64,000 bases of DNA from Roseococcus pinisoli (GCF_018413645.1 NZ_JAHCDA010000005.1:1-64000); one strand, 5' to 3'. Positions 49,197 to 59,081 are shown, numbered from the stretch's first letter. Translations and numbers: made by a program. Notes: generated from the letters alone by a model not told the origin.

Positions 49197-50438
49197 ATGT
49201 CCGAATATCGGATCGAGCGCATGGGCGCCGGCGGCGACGGCATCGCTCCCGGCCCCCTGCACATTTCCTTCACCCTTCCCGGCGAGCGCGTCGAGGCCCT
49301 TCCGGCCGCGAAGGACCGCGCCACCCTCGTCGAGGTGCTGGAGGCCAGCGCCGAGCGCGTCGAGGCCCCGTGCCGCCACTTCACCGTCTGCGGCGGCTGC
49401 GCCCTGCAGCACTGGGACGAGCATCCCTACGCCGCCTGGAAGCGCGGACGCTTGGCCGAGGCGCTGTCCCGCGCCGGCTACGAGGATGTGGAAGTCGCAC
49501 CGATGGTGCCGACGCCGCGCCACGTCCGCCAGCGCGCCGATTTCGGGCTCGAGCGCCTGGCCGATGGCCGGATCGAGATCGGCTTCCATGAGCGCGGTAC
49601 CACCAACCTCATCCCCATGCGCGAATGCCACGTGGTGCAGCCGGAGCTCGTCGCGCTCCTGCCGCGGCTCGCCGATGCGCTGCGCGGGCTGAACGCGATA
49701 CGCCGCCTCGGCTCGGCGCTCATCAACATGCTCGACAGCGGGCCCGACATCCTGCTGCGCACCGACATGCCGCTCTCCATGCCCGATCGCCGGCTGCTGG
49801 CGGCCTTCGCCGAGGCGGAGCGCCTGCCGCGCATCGGCTGGGGCACCAAGGGCGGCACCGAGATCGCCGCGCAGATCTTGCCGGTGCGGCATAACCTCTC
49901 CGGCGTGACGGTCACGCCGCCGCCTGGCGCCTTCCTGCAGGCCAGCGTGCCGGGCGAGGCCGCGATCATCGAGGCGGTGCTGGCCGGGCTGCCGAAGAAG
50001 CGCTCGCCCCGCGCCCGCGTGGCGGACCTCTTCGCCGGTATCGGCACCCTCTCCTTCCCGCTGGCGAAGCACGTGCTGGTCGAGGCCTTCGAGGGCGATC
50101 CGGCGGCCGCCGAGGCCCTGCGCGCCGGCGCCAATGCCGCGCAGATGCGCATCCAGGCCGAGCGGCGGGACCTCGCACGCCAGCCCCTCCTGCCCGCCGA
50201 GCTGAAGAACTACGTCGCCGTGGTGCTGGACCCGCCCTTCGCCGGCGCGCCCGAGCAGGTGGCGCAGATCGCCCGCAGCAAGCTGGAGCGCCTCATCTAC
50301 GTCTCCTGCAGCCCGGCGGCCCTGGGGCGGGACGCGGCCACCCTGCGCGCGGCGGGCTTCAAGATCCTCCAGGCGACGCCGGTGGATCAGTTTCTTTGGT
50401 CTCCCCACCTCGAATCCGTGGTTGTCTTCGCCCGCTGA
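49197..50438 (+). CDS. Class I SAM-dependent 23S rRNA/tRNA m5U methyltransferase (TrmA/RlmD family)
   Basis: A 413-residue RNA uracil-C5 methyltransferase. A TRAM-like N-terminus is followed by the 4Fe-4S cluster cysteines C59, C65, C68 (CRHFTVCGGC) and C144 (MRECHV). The Rossmann part has VADLFAGIGTLSFPLA for SAM and DPPFAGAPEQVAQI. The catalytic cysteine is C371 in YVSCSP. It should methylate a uridine in 23S rRNA (RlmC/RlmD sites) or tRNA; which one cannot be told from sequence alone. ATG at 49197 lies just after the hairpin cluster. Confidence 0.88.
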   Translation: MSEYRIERMGAGGDGIAPGPLHISFTLPGERVEALPAAKDRATLVEVLEASAERVEAPCRHFTVCGGCALQHWDEHPYAAWKRGRLAEALSRAGYEDVEVAPMVPTPRHVRQRADFGLERLADGRIEIGFHERGTTNLIPMRECHVVQPELVALLPRLADALRGLNAIRRLGSALINMLDSGPDILLRTDMPLSMPDRRLLAAFAEAERLPRIGWGTKGGTEIAAQILPVRHNLSGVTVTPPPGAFLQASVPGEAAIIEAVLAGLPKKRSPRARVADLFAGIGTLSFPLAKHVLVEAFEGDPAAAEALRAGANAAQMRIQAERRDLARQPLLPAELKNYVAVVLDPPFAGAPEQVAQIARSKLERLIYVSCSPAALGRDAATLRAAGFKILQATPVDQFLWSPHLESVVVFAR

Positions 50439-50473
50439 ACGCCCACCTCCGGTGCTCAGGGGAGATGACATCC

Positions 50474-51466
50474 ATGTCCACAGACCGCCGCACGCTCTTC
50501 GCCGGTTCGGCCGCGATCGCCGCAGCCCTGGCGCTTCCCAACGGGGTCCGGCCCGCCGCCGCCCAGCCGGCCCCCGCCGCGCCGACGCCGACCAACGCCC
50601 AGGCGCCGGGCTTCTATCGGTTCAAGGTGGGCGGGCTGACCGTCACCACCGTGCATGACGGCTTCGCCCGGCGCCCCGTCGAGGGCTTCGTGCGCAACGC
50701 GCCGCTCAACGAGGTCCAGGCCGTGCTGGCCAGCAACTTCATGCCGGCCGACACGCTGACGATCCCCTTCACCCTTACCTTCGTGGCGACGCCCGGCGGC
50801 CTCGTCGTCTTCGATGCCGGCAATGCCACCCAGGCGGGCAATGCCACCAGCGGCCAGGCCGCGGCCAATATGCGCGCGGCGGGGATCGACCCGGCCCGCG
50901 TCGTCGCGGTCGTCATGAGCCATTTCCATGGGGACCATATCTCGGGCCTCAGCTCCGCGGGCGGCGAGCGCCTCTTCCCGAATGCGGAGATCGTCGTGCC
51001 CGCCGCCGAATGGGCGTGGTGGACCGACGAGGGCAACGTCACCCGCAGCCCCGAGGGCCAGCGCGGCACCTTCGCCAATGTGAAGACCCGCTTCGCCCCC
51101 TATCAGGGCCGCATCCGCCAGATCGCCGACGGCGCGGAAGCGGTGCCGGGCATCCGGGCCATGGCCGCCTATGGGCACACGCCGGGCCACACGATGTACC
51201 ACATCGCCGATGGCGGCGAGCAGATGGTCTTCCTGGCCGACATCACCAACCGGCCGGAGATCATGGCGCCGAAGCCCGACTGGCAGATCGTCTTCGACTT
51301 CGACGGCGACATGGCCGCCGCCAGCCGCCGCCGCGTGCTCGACCGGGTGGCGACGGACCGCATGCGCGTGACCGGCTATCACTTCCCCTTCCCGGCCCAG
51401 GGGCACTTCCTCAAGGACGGCAACGGCTACCGCTTCGTCCCCGGCGATTGGAGCAGCGCGGTCTGA
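50474..51466 (+). CDS. Exported metallo-beta-lactamase-fold hydrolase
   Basis: A 330-residue protein with a twin-arginine-like leader (STDRRTLFAGSAAIAAALALPNGVRPAAAQ), so periplasmic. The MBL metal site is H150-x-H152-x-D154-H155 (MSHFHGDHISGL), with a later H in YGHTPGHTMYHI and D in VFLADITNRPE. Members cleave lactones, thioesters or phosphoesters; lactonase (quorum-quenching) activity is possible but unproven. Start 50474 (MSTD) has GGGGAGA upstream; ATG 50465 is an alternative. It follows the methyltransferase gene by 36 bases and faces the dehydrogenase gene. Confidence 0.83.
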   Translation: MSTDRRTLFAGSAAIAAALALPNGVRPAAAQPAPAAPTPTNAQAPGFYRFKVGGLTVTTVHDGFARRPVEGFVRNAPLNEVQAVLASNFMPADTLTIPFTLTFVATPGGLVVFDAGNATQAGNATSGQAAANMRAAGIDPARVVAVVMSHFHGDHISGLSSAGGERLFPNAEIVVPAAEWAWWTDEGNVTRSPEGQRGTFANVKTRFAPYQGRIRQIADGAEAVPGIRAMAAYGHTPGHTMYHIADGGEQMVFLADITNRPEIMAPKPDWQIVFDFDGDMAAASRRRVLDRVATDRMRVTGYHFPFPAQGHFLKDGNGYRFVPGDWSSAV

Positions 51467-51467
51467 C

Positions 51468-52202
51468 TCAGTAGACCGCGCGGCCGCCCGAGCAGTCGAA
51501 GACCGCGCCCGTCGAGAAGCTCGCCTCGTCCGAGGCGAGGAAGGCCGCCATCGCAGCCACTTCGGCGGCAAGGCCGAAGCGGCCCATCGGGATTTTCGAC
51601 TTCATCCAGGCGACTTGCTCCACCGTCATCTGCTGGAAGAGCTCGGTCTCGACGGCGGCCGGCGTGATGCAGTTCACCCGGACCTCGGTTTCCGCCAACT
51701 CCTTGCCCAGCGATTTGGTCAGGCCGATCACCCCCGCCTTCGCCGCCGAATAGGCCGAGGCCATGGGATTGCCCTCCTTCCCCGCGATGCTGGCGATATT
51801 GACGATGCGCCCGCGATTGCGGGCGCGCATGCCGGGCACGACGCAGCGGCAGGTGAGATAGACGCCGACCAGATCTACCTCGATCACCCGGCGCCAATCC
51901 CCGACCGGGTAATCCTCCAGCCGGTGGTTCGGCCCGGTGATGCCGGCATTGGCGACCATGATGTCGCAGGGGCCGAGGGCTGCCTCCGTGCCCGCGAGCG
52001 CGGCGTCGAGGCTGGCGGCGTCGGTGACATCGGCCCTTTCGGCATGCCCGCCGATCCGCGCCGCGGCGGCCCGCGCCGCATCGAGGTCGCTGTCCCAAAG
52101 GGCGATCCGCGCGCCGTCGCGCGCCAGCCGTTCGGCGATGGCGAGGCCGATGCCCCGTGCGCCGCCCGTCACCACGGCCACCCGGCCTGCCAGTTCCGCC
52201 AT
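51468..52202 (-). CDS. Short-chain dehydrogenase/reductase
   Basis: A 244-residue classical SDR: cofactor motif TGGARGIG (12-19), NAG in VANAGITG, catalytic S138 (NIASIAG), Y151 and K155 (YSAAK). D37 after the second strand (LWDSD) suggests NAD rather than NADP. The substrate is unknown; the closest general layout is 3-oxoacyl reductase/3-hydroxybutyrate-type enzymes. Start 52202 has GGAGGAAA upstream. It is convergent with the MBL gene with only one base between stops. Confidence 0.87.
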   Translation of the reverse strand: MAELAGRVAVVTGGARGIGLAIAERLARDGARIALWDSDLDAARAAAARIGGHAERADVTDAASLDAALAGTEAALGPCDIMVANAGITGPNHRLEDYPVGDWRRVIEVDLVGVYLTCRCVVPGMRARNRGRIVNIASIAGKEGNPMASAYSAAKAGVIGLTKSLGKELAETEVRVNCITPAAVETELFQQMTVEQVAWMKSKIPMGRFGLAAEVAAMAAFLASDEASFSTGAVFDCSGGRAVY

Positions 52203-52363
52203 TTTTTCCTCCCCGCTTCGCGTTGCCTCCAGCTTCGGGCAACGGGGATGAGGGTCAAGCCGGGCGGCCCCTCTCTTGCCCCTGTCCTGGGGGGGTGCGA
52301 TTGTGCGGCCGCATCGCAACATCACGCGGCCTCCCGTGCAGGAGGTCCAAGAGGGCTCAGGAT

Positions 52364-53578
52364 ATGGCGAAAATCAAGGTGAAGACCCCCGTCGTCGAGA
52401 TGGACGGCGACGAGATGACCCGGATCATCTGGGCCTTCATCAAGGACAAGCTGATCCATCCCTACCTCGACATCGACCTGAAGTACTACGACCTCGGCAT
52501 CGAGTACCGCGACCAGACCAACGACCAGGTCACCATCGACGCGGCGAATGCCACCAAGCAGTACGGCGTCGGCGTGAAGTGCGCGACGATCACGCCCGAC
52601 GAGGCCCGCGTGGCCGAGTTCGGCCTCAAGAAGATGTGGAAGTCGCCGAACGGCACGATCCGCAACATCCTCGACGGCACGATCTTCCGCGAGCCGATCA
52701 TCTGCCAGAACGTGCCGCGCCTGGTGCCGCATTGGTCCAAGCCGATCGTGGTCGGCCGCCATGCCTATGGCGACATCTACCGCTCGGTCGAGATGAAGGT
52801 TCCCGGCGCCGGCACCGTGAAGATGACCTTCACGCCCGAGGGCGGCCAGCCGCAGGAGATCGGCGAGTTCTCCATGCCGGCGACCGGCGGCGTGGCGATG
52901 ATGATCCACAACCTGAACAAGTCGATCGAGGGCTTCGCCCGCGCCTCGTTCAACTACGGCCTGGCCCGCAACTACTCGGTGTACTTCAGCCACAAGAACA
53001 CCATCCTCAAGGCCTATGATGGCAACTTCAAGGACATCTTCCGCGCCATCTACGACGCCGAGTTCAAGGCGGAGTTCGAGAAGCGCGGGATCACCTACGA
53101 GGACCGCCTGATCGACGACATGGTGGCCTCGGCGCTGAAGTGGGAAGGCGGCTACATCTGGGCCTGCAAGAACTACGATGGCGACGTGCAGTCCGACATC
53201 GTGGCGCAGGGCTTCGGCTCGCTCGGCCTCATGACCTCCGTGCTGCTCTCCCCGGACGGCAACACGGTCGAGTCCGAGGCGGCGCACGGCACGGTGACGC
53301 GCCACTTCCGCGAGCACCAGAAGGGCCGCGAGACCTCGACGAACCCGATCGCGTCGATCTTCGCCTGGACGCGCGGCCTCGCCTATCGCGGCAAGTTCGA
53401 CAACACGCCGGACGTGGTGAACTTCGCCGAGACGCTCGAGAAGGTCTGCGTCTCGACCGTCGAGGGCGGCCAGATGACCAAGGATCTCGCCATCCTGATC
53501 GGCAAGGACCAGGCCTATCTCTCGACGCAGGCCTTCCTCTCGGCGCTCGACGAGAACCTGAAGAAGGCGATGGCCTGA
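52364..53578 (+). CDS. icd: NADP-dependent isocitrate dehydrogenase (dimeric, eukaryote-like)
   Basis: A 404-residue TCA-cycle enzyme oxidising isocitrate to 2-oxoglutarate. Type II (dimeric) features are [17 protein letters not shown] at the start, [32 protein letters not shown] for substrate binding, [25 protein letters not shown] for metal and [33 protein letters not shown] with the NADP-contact RH. The product also supplies 2-oxoglutarate for the dioxygenase in the sulfur operon. ATG 52364 chosen at the conserved MAKIKVKTP start. Confidence 0.95.
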   Translation: MAKIKVKTPVVEMDGDEMTRIIWAFIKDKLIHPYLDIDLKYYDLGIEYRDQTNDQVTIDAANATKQYGVGVKCATITPDEARVAEFGLKKMWKSPNGTIRNILDGTIFREPIICQNVPRLVPHWSKPIVVGRHAYGDIYRSVEMKVPGAGTVKMTFTPEGGQPQEIGEFSMPATGGVAMMIHNLNKSIEGFARASFNYGLARNYSVYFSHKNTILKAYDGNFKDIFRAIYDAEFKAEFEKRGITYEDRLIDDMVASALKWEGGYIWACKNYDGDVQSDIVAQGFGSLGLMTSVLLSPDGNTVESEAAHGTVTRHFREHQKGRETSTNPIASIFAWTRGLAYRGKFDNTPDVVNFAETLEKVCVSTVEGGQMTKDLAILIGKDQAYLSTQAFLSALDENLKKAMA

Positions 53579-53622
53579 TGGCCCGCGGCGTCCTCTGCAC
53601 CTTCTTCGGGTGAGGTGACGCC

Positions 53623-54297
53623 GTGAACCTGCTCTCGCCGCTCGACTATGTGGCGCTGGCGGTGTTCTTCCTGTGCTGGGCGGGATATTCGGCCATCGTG
53701 GACCGTGTCCCGTCCATCCGCTCCCGCTCGGTGATCGCCTCCATGGACGAGCACCGGCGGCGCTGGATGCTCGCGCTGCTCGACCGCGAGAACCGCATCA
53801 GCGACGTCTCGATCGTCAACAACCTGATGACGAGCACCTCCTTCCTCGCGAATAATTCCATCTTCATCCTGGGCGGGCTGGTAGCGCTGCTGAGCGCATC
53901 GGATCTCGGCAGGCGGGTGCTGCTCAACCTCCCCTTCACCGATCCGCCGACCAGCGACGTCGCCTGGGAAATCCGGATCTTCCTGCTGGTCTTCATCTTC
54001 ATCCGCGCCTTCTTCGAGCTGACCTGGGCGCTGCGCCAGTTCAACTACACCTCGATCCTGATCGGCGGGCTGGGCCATGGCGACGGCTATATCGTGCAGG
54101 CGGAGGCCGCCGCGCAGGTCGCGAACCGCGCGGCGCGACACTTCAACACGGGGTTGCGCGCCTATTATTTCGGGCTGGCGGCGCTGGGCTGGATCATCCA
54201 TCCCTTCGCACTGATCATCGCCTCCATCGTGGTGCTGCGGGAGCTGCACCGACGCGAATTCCGCTCCGTGGTGCGGGAAGTCCTGAGCCGTGGATAG
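53623..54297 (+). CDS. DUF599 integral membrane protein
   Basis: A 224-residue protein with four or five membrane helices (about 6-25, 72-95, 112-135, 165-200). It matches DUF599, including WAGYSAIVDRVP near the N-terminus, RRRWMLALLDRENRISDVSIVNNLMTSTSFLANNSIFILGGLVALL and FFELTWALRQFNYTSILIGG. Function unknown. The start is GTG at 53623. It overlaps the next gene by eight bases. Confidence 0.82.
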   Translation: MNLLSPLDYVALAVFFLCWAGYSAIVDRVPSIRSRSVIASMDEHRRRWMLALLDRENRISDVSIVNNLMTSTSFLANNSIFILGGLVALLSASDLGRRVLLNLPFTDPPTSDVAWEIRIFLLVFIFIRAFFELTWALRQFNYTSILIGGLGHGDGYIVQAEAAAQVANRAARHFNTGLRAYYFGLAALGWIIHPFALIIASIVVLRELHRREFRSVVREVLSRG

Positions 54298-55861
54298 CGC
54301 GACGCGCCAGCTGCTCGGGCTGGCGCGTCGGGGATTGCTGCGCGGCGCCGCCGGGCTGGCCGCGCTGGCGGCCTGGCAGCCGCCACAGGCCCGCTCCCAG
54401 GCACCAGGCTATCCCTTTGCGCTCGGCGTGGCCTCGGGCGATCCCTGGCCCGACGGGGTCGTGATCTGGACGCGCCTCGCGCCCGACCCGCTGGCCGCCG
54501 GCGGTGGCATGGGTCTGGCGCCGGTCGAGGTCGGCTGGGAGGTCGCGGAGGATGAGCGCCTGACGCGCCCCGTCCAGCGCGGGACCTTCACGGCCACGCC
54601 GGAGCTCGGCCATTCCGTCCATGTCGAGCTGCGCGGCCTCCAGCCGGGACGGACCTATTTCTACCGCTTCCGCGCCCTCGGCCAGGAAAGCCGCATCGGC
54701 CGCACGCGCACCGCGCCGGCCCCCGGGGCCGAAGCCACGATCCGCTTCCTCAATGCGGGCTGCCAGAATTACGAGCACGGCTTCTTCACCGCCTGGCGCC
54801 ATGCCGCGGCGGAGGAAGGGATCGACTTCGTCTTCCACTATGGCGATTTCATCTACGAGCATCGCGGCCGGCGGCCCGGCGAGGGCGGCTGGGGGCCGGT
54901 GGTGCGCACGCATCACGGGGGCGAGGCCGTCAGCCTCGAGGACTACCGCGCGCGCTACGCCCAGTATCGGCTGGACCCGGACCTCGCAGCGGCGCAGGCC
55001 GCGCATCCCTTCGTCTGCACCTATGACGACCACGAGGTCGAGAACAACTGGGTGGGCCTGATCAGCCAGCGGGACGGCGGCCGCCGCTTTCCCGTGGCGA
55101 CGCCGCCCGACGTCTTCGCGCTCCGCGCCGCCGCCGCCTTCCGCGCCTGGTACGAGAACATGCCGGTGCGCGCCGCTGCCCTTCCCCGCGGCACCGACAT
55201 CACCGCCTATCGCCGGCTGCGCTTCGGCCGCACGCTGGACCTGCACGTGCTCGACACGCGCCGCTTCCGCGACGACCAGCCCTGCGGCGACGGCACCGCC
55301 CTGCCCTGCGAGGCCGTCGCCCGGCCGGAGGCGCAGGTCCTGGGGGCCGTGCAGGAGGCCTGGCTGCGCGCGGGCATCGCCGGAAGCTCCGCCCGCTGGC
55401 AGCTGCTGGGCCAGCAGATCTTCGTGGCGCCACGCCTCTTCCCCAATGGCGGCCGCAGCATGGATTCCTGGGATGGTTACCCGGCGGCGCGTGAACGCCT
55501 GCTCGCCATGCTCGCGGGCCGCGACGCGGCGGTCCTGACCGGCGACGTCCATCGCGCCTGGGCCAACGACCTCCAGGCCCGGCCGGACGGTCCGCCCGTG
55601 GCGGTGGAGTTCGTCGGCACCTCGATCACCAGCGAGGGCGATGGCAGCGAGGCGCAGCCGACGGCCGCCGCCGCCATGTCGATCAACCCGCACCTGAAGT
55701 TCCACAGCAACCGCCGCGGCTACACGCGCCACGTCGCCCGGGCGGACCGGCTGGAGGCGACCTACCGCGCCGTCGGACATGTCCAGCAGCCGGACGCGCC
55801 GCGGGAGGACCGAGGCCACTTCGTCACGCTGGCCGGGCGGCCCGGGGTGGTTGCGGGCTGA
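54290..55861 (+). CDS. Alkaline phosphatase D (PhoD) family phosphodiesterase
   Basis: A 523-residue Tat-type exported enzyme (ARRGLLRGAAGLAALAAWQPPQARSQ). PhoD-like features: PFALGVASGDPWPDGVVIWTRLAPDPLA, an N-terminal fibronectin-like domain ending in LQPGRTYFYRFRALG, the metal-site FNAGCQNYEHGFFTAW (as FLNAGCQNY), FHYGDFIYE, TYDDHEVENNW, QLLGQQIF and VLTGDVHRAWAND. It hydrolyses phosphate esters, possibly teichoic or phospholipid-derived, to supply phosphate. The start is GTG 54290, overlapping the DUF599 stop. Confidence 0.88.
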   Translation: MDSATRQLLGLARRGLLRGAAGLAALAAWQPPQARSQAPGYPFALGVASGDPWPDGVVIWTRLAPDPLAAGGGMGLAPVEVGWEVAEDERLTRPVQRGTFTATPELGHSVHVELRGLQPGRTYFYRFRALGQESRIGRTRTAPAPGAEATIRFLNAGCQNYEHGFFTAWRHAAAEEGIDFVFHYGDFIYEHRGRRPGEGGWGPVVRTHHGGEAVSLEDYRARYAQYRLDPDLAAAQAAHPFVCTYDDHEVENNWVGLISQRDGGRRFPVATPPDVFALRAAAAFRAWYENMPVRAAALPRGTDITAYRRLRFGRTLDLHVLDTRRFRDDQPCGDGTALPCEAVARPEAQVLGAVQEAWLRAGIAGSSARWQLLGQQIFVAPRLFPNGGRSMDSWDGYPAARERLLAMLAGRDAAVLTGDVHRAWANDLQARPDGPPVAVEFVGTSITSEGDGSEAQPTAAAAMSINPHLKFHSNRRGYTRHVARADRLEATYRAVGHVQQPDAPREDRGHFVTLAGRPGVVAG

Positions 55862-55902
55862 GGCTTGGCCTAGCCTCACTGGAAAGCAAGGAGGAGGCGC
55901 GA

Positions 55903-56781
55903 ATGGCACGCATCGGTTTCGTCGGTCTCGGCAATATGGGCCTGCCCATGGCGCGCAACCTCGCGAAGAAGGGCCATGAGGTGCGCGGCTACGACCTCAG
56001 CACCGCCGCCATGGACGCCGCCGCGCAGGACGGCGTGGGCCGGGCGCAGTCCGCCGCCGATGCCGCCCGCGGCGCCGACTTCGTCATCTCCATGCTCCCC
56101 GCCGGCACGCATGTACGGGATGCCTGGCTGGGCGCCGGCGGCATGGCCGCGGCCTGCGAGCCGAAGGCCGTGCTCATCGACTGCTCCACCATCGACGTCG
56201 AATCCGCCCGCGCCGTCGCCGCCGGGCGGCCGATGCTGGACGCCCCCGTCTCCGGCGGCACCATGGGCGCCGAGGCCGGCACCCTCACCTTCATGGTGGG
56301 CGGCCCCGCCGAGGCCTTCGCCAGCGCGAAGCCGATCCTGGAGGCCATGGGCCGCACCATCGTCCATTGCGGCGAGGCCGGCGCCGGCCAGGCGGCCAAG
56401 CTCTGCAACAACATGCTGCTCGCGATCTCCATGATCGGCACCTGCGAGGCCTTCGCCCTGGCCGAGAAGCTCGGCCTCAGTCACGAGGCGCTGTTCGAGG
56501 TGGCGAGCAAATCCTCCGGCCAGAGCTGGTCGCTCACCACCTATTGCCCGGTGCCCGGGCCGGTGCCGGGCAGCCCCGCCAACCGCGACTACAAGCCCGG
56601 CTTCGCGACCGCCCTCATGCTGAAGGATCTCGGCCTGTCGCAGCAGGCGGCGGAATCCGCCGGCGCCGCGACGCCGCTGGGCGCGGCCGCGCTCGCCCTC
56701 TACCGGCGCTTCGCCGAGGGCGGCGATGCGGGCACCGACTTCTCCGGGATCATCCGCATGCTTCGCGACGAGGCCCGCTGA
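55903..56781 (+). CDS. 3-hydroxyisobutyrate dehydrogenase-family oxidoreductase (MmsB-like)
   Basis: A 292-residue beta-hydroxyacid dehydrogenase. Cofactor motif GLGNMG (8-13), substrate motif DAPVSGGTMGAEAGTLTFMVGG with S117, and catalytic K166 in GQAAKLCNNMLLAISM are present. Layout and the SSGQSWSLTTYCPVPG segment match 3-hydroxyisobutyrate dehydrogenase of valine degradation. AAGGAGG sits upstream of the ATG. Followed after 27 bases by an AhpD-like gene. Confidence 0.87.
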   Translation: MARIGFVGLGNMGLPMARNLAKKGHEVRGYDLSTAAMDAAAQDGVGRAQSAADAARGADFVISMLPAGTHVRDAWLGAGGMAAACEPKAVLIDCSTIDVESARAVAAGRPMLDAPVSGGTMGAEAGTLTFMVGGPAEAFASAKPILEAMGRTIVHCGEAGAGQAAKLCNNMLLAISMIGTCEAFALAEKLGLSHEALFEVASKSSGQSWSLTTYCPVPGPVPGSPANRDYKPGFATALMLKDLGLSQQAAESAGAATPLGAAALALYRRFAEGGDAGTDFSGIIRMLRDEAR

Positions 56782-56808
56782 GGGAACGCCAACGAAAGGG
56801 AGACCAGG

Positions 56809-57267
56809 ATGAGCACGAGGATCGACTACGCCGCCGCCGCGCCCGGTGGCGTGAAGGCCCTGGGCGGGGTCTATGGCTACATCCAGCAATCCGGCCTGCC
56901 GGCGCAGCTGGTCGACCTCGTCTATCTGCGCGTTTCCCAGATCAACGGCTGCGCCTATTGCATCGACCAGCATTCGCGCGACCTGCTGAAGCATGGGCTG
57001 GCCGTCGAGAAGCTGGTGCTGGTGCCGGCCTGGCGCGAGGCCGGCGCGCTCTTCGACACGCGGGAGCGCGCGGCCCTGGCCTGGGCCGAGACGGTGACCC
57101 GCGTCGCCCAGACGGAGGTGCCCGATGCCGATTACGCGGCCGCCGCCGCCGTCTTCGAGCCGAAGGAGCTCTCGGACCTCACCATCGCGATCGGGCTGAT
57201 GAACCTCTACAACCGGCTGGCCATCAGCTTCCGCAAGACGCCCCAGGCAGCGATGGCGCACGGCTAG
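56809..57267 (+). CDS. Carboxymuconolactone decarboxylase / AhpD-family protein
   Basis: A 152-residue AhpD-fold protein with the redox motif NGCAYCIDQHSRDLLKHG (C48-x2-C51, H55) and ERAALAWAETVTRVAQTEVPDADYAAAAAVFEPKELSDLTIAIGLMNLYNRLAISF. This is the form of the alkylhydroperoxidase-like small proteins. It could detoxify peroxides or aid an oxidative step near the MmsB-like enzyme. GAAAGGGAG ribosome site. Confidence 0.85.
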   Translation: MSTRIDYAAAAPGGVKALGGVYGYIQQSGLPAQLVDLVYLRVSQINGCAYCIDQHSRDLLKHGLAVEKLVLVPAWREAGALFDTRERAALAWAETVTRVAQTEVPDADYAAAAAVFEPKELSDLTIAIGLMNLYNRLAISFRKTPQAAMAHG

Positions 57268-57330
57268 CGGCACCCTGGCGCTCCGGCGCCTCAACGCCAC
57301 ATAGTCCTGCCGCCGGGACAGGAGACCGCG

Positions 57331-58335
57331 ATGCGCACGCGCTACCGAATTCAACGCCGCGCCCTGGGGGGGCTTTTCCTCGCCGCGGTGCCGGGCGCGC
57401 GCGTGGCCGTGCCGCAGAGCCTGGACCGCGTCTCCTTCCACACCAACTGGCGCGCCCAGGCCGAGCAGGGCGGCTACTACCAGGCCGTGGCCGCCGGCAT
57501 CTATCGCCGCCACGGCATCGAATGCGAGCTGCGTCAGGGCGGCCCGCAGATCGACCCCATCCGCCTCATGCTCACGAGCCGCGTGGATATGGTGATGTCC
57601 AACGGCTTCCAGGCGCTGGCCTATGTGCGCGAGAACATCCCCGCCCTCACCATCGCGGCCATGATGCAGAAGGACCCGCAGGTGCTGATGACCCATGCGG
57701 GCAACGGCATCGAGAGCTTCGAGGACATGCGCGGCAAGCCCATCCTGGTGGGCGCCGCCGGCCGCGTGACCTACTGGCCCTTCCTGAAATCCCGCTTCGG
57801 TTTCACCGATGCGCAGGTGCGCCCCTACACCTTCAATCTGCAGCCCTTCCTGCTGGACCGCATGGCCATCCAGCAGGGCTTCCTTTCCTCCGAGCCCTTC
57901 TCGGCACGAAAGGCCGGCGCCGATCCCCGAACCTTCCTCATCGCCGATGCCGGCTACGAGAACTACCAGACCACGATCGACATCCATCGCAGCTTCGTGG
58001 ACCGCAAGCCCGATGTCGTGCAGCGCTTCGTGAATGCGAGCATCGAGGGCTGGACCCAGTACATGAAGGGGCAGGACGCCGCGGCCGCGAACCGCCTCAT
58101 CCTGCGCGACAATCCGGAGATGACCGAGGAGCGCATCACCTATGCCGTCGATGCCATGAACGCCGCCGGCATCGTGATCTCGGGCGATGCGACGACGCTG
58201 GGCGTGGGCGCCATGACCGATGCGCGATGGGAGCGCTTCTACAACACCATGCGCGATGCGGGCGTCTATCAGCCGGGGCTGGATTTCCGCCGTGCCTATG
58301 ACCTGCGTTTCGTGAACCAGCGGGTCGGGCTCTGA
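57331..58335 (+). CDS. ABC transporter substrate-binding protein, NMT1/ThiY type
   Basis: A 334-residue exported receptor (leader RRALGGLFLAAVPGARVAVPQS). It shows VSFHTNWRAQAEQGGYYQAVAAGIYRRHGIECELRQGGPQIDP, the NMT1/ThiY form, in which the NW-x5-Q-GGYYQA pattern contacts the ligand. Such receptors bind pyrimidine precursors of thiamine, riboflavin-like compounds or other aromatic heterocycles. The two genes after it encode a matching ATPase and permease. Its stop overlaps the next start (CTGA). Confidence 0.82.
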   Translation: MRTRYRIQRRALGGLFLAAVPGARVAVPQSLDRVSFHTNWRAQAEQGGYYQAVAAGIYRRHGIECELRQGGPQIDPIRLMLTSRVDMVMSNGFQALAYVRENIPALTIAAMMQKDPQVLMTHAGNGIESFEDMRGKPILVGAAGRVTYWPFLKSRFGFTDAQVRPYTFNLQPFLLDRMAIQQGFLSSEPFSARKAGADPRTFLIADAGYENYQTTIDIHRSFVDRKPDVVQRFVNASIEGWTQYMKGQDAAAANRLILRDNPEMTEERITYAVDAMNAAGIVISGDATTLGVGAMTDARWERFYNTMRDAGVYQPGLDFRRAYDLRFVNQRVGL

Positions 58336-59081
58336 CGGGCTCCCTCCTCCGGCTCGACGGCGTCTCGAAGAGCTTTCCGGGTGGCGTCATCGCCGTCGAG
58401 GGCATCACGCTCGACGTGGCGGAGGGCGACTTCCTCGCGCTGCTGGGCCCTTCCGGCTGCGGCAAGTCGACGCTGCTGCGCATGATCGCGGGGCTGATCG
58501 AGCCCAGCGCCGGGCGCCTCGACTGGGGGCGGGATGCGCGCCGCGAGATCGGCTTCGTCTTCCAGGAGCCCACGCTGATGCCCTGGGCCACCGCGCTGCG
58601 CAACGTGGCGCTGCCGCTCGAGCTCGGCGGGATGCCGCGGCGCGAGGCCGAGCGCCGGGCAGCCGAATGGCTCGCCCGCGTCGAGCTCGCGGGCTTCGAG
58701 GACGCCTATCCGCGCGCGCTCTCCGGCGGCATGCGCATGCGCGTCTCGATCGCGCGCGCGCTGGTGACGCGGCCGCGCCTGCTGCTGATGGACGAGCCCT
58801 TCGCGGCGCTCGACGAGATCACCCGCTTCCGCCTGAACGACGACCTGCTGAAGCTGTGGCAGGCGGAGCGCTTCACCGCGGTCTTCGTCACCCATTCCAC
58901 CTTCGAGAGCGTCTTCCTCGCCGAGCGCATCCTGGTGATGTCGCCGCGCCCCGGCCGCGTGGCGGCCGAGCTGCATGTTCCCGCCGGGGACCGCGCGACG
59001 CCCGAATTCCGGACCTCCGCCGCCTATGCCGCGCATTGCCGCGCGGTCTCTCAGGCGCTCGGCCGGGCCATGGCGGCATGA
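58332..59081 (+). CDS. ABC transporter ATPase, SsuB/TauB/ThiZ type, apparent CTG start
   Basis: A 249-residue ATPase: Walker A GPSGCGKST, FQEPTLMPWATALRNVALPLEL, signature LSGGMRMRVSIARAL, Walker B LLLMDEPFAALDEITRFRL, switch THSTFES. Family homology (RLDGVSKSFPGGVIAVEGITLDVAEGDFLALL) clearly extends upstream of the first standard start, GTG 58416, which would delete the first beta-strands. Between the in-frame stop at 58299 and 58416 there is no ATG, GTG or TTG. CTG at 58332 overlaps the upstream stop in the same way as the ATGA junctions elsewhere, so I use it as the start. Confidence 0.8.
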   Translation: MTGSLLRLDGVSKSFPGGVIAVEGITLDVAEGDFLALLGPSGCGKSTLLRMIAGLIEPSAGRLDWGRDARREIGFVFQEPTLMPWATALRNVALPLELGGMPRREAERRAAEWLARVELAGFEDAYPRALSGGMRMRVSIARALVTRPRLLLMDEPFAALDEITRFRLNDDLLKLWQAERFTAVFVTHSTFESVFLAERILVMSPRPGRVAAELHVPAGDRATPEFRTSAAYAAHCRAVSQALGRAMAA

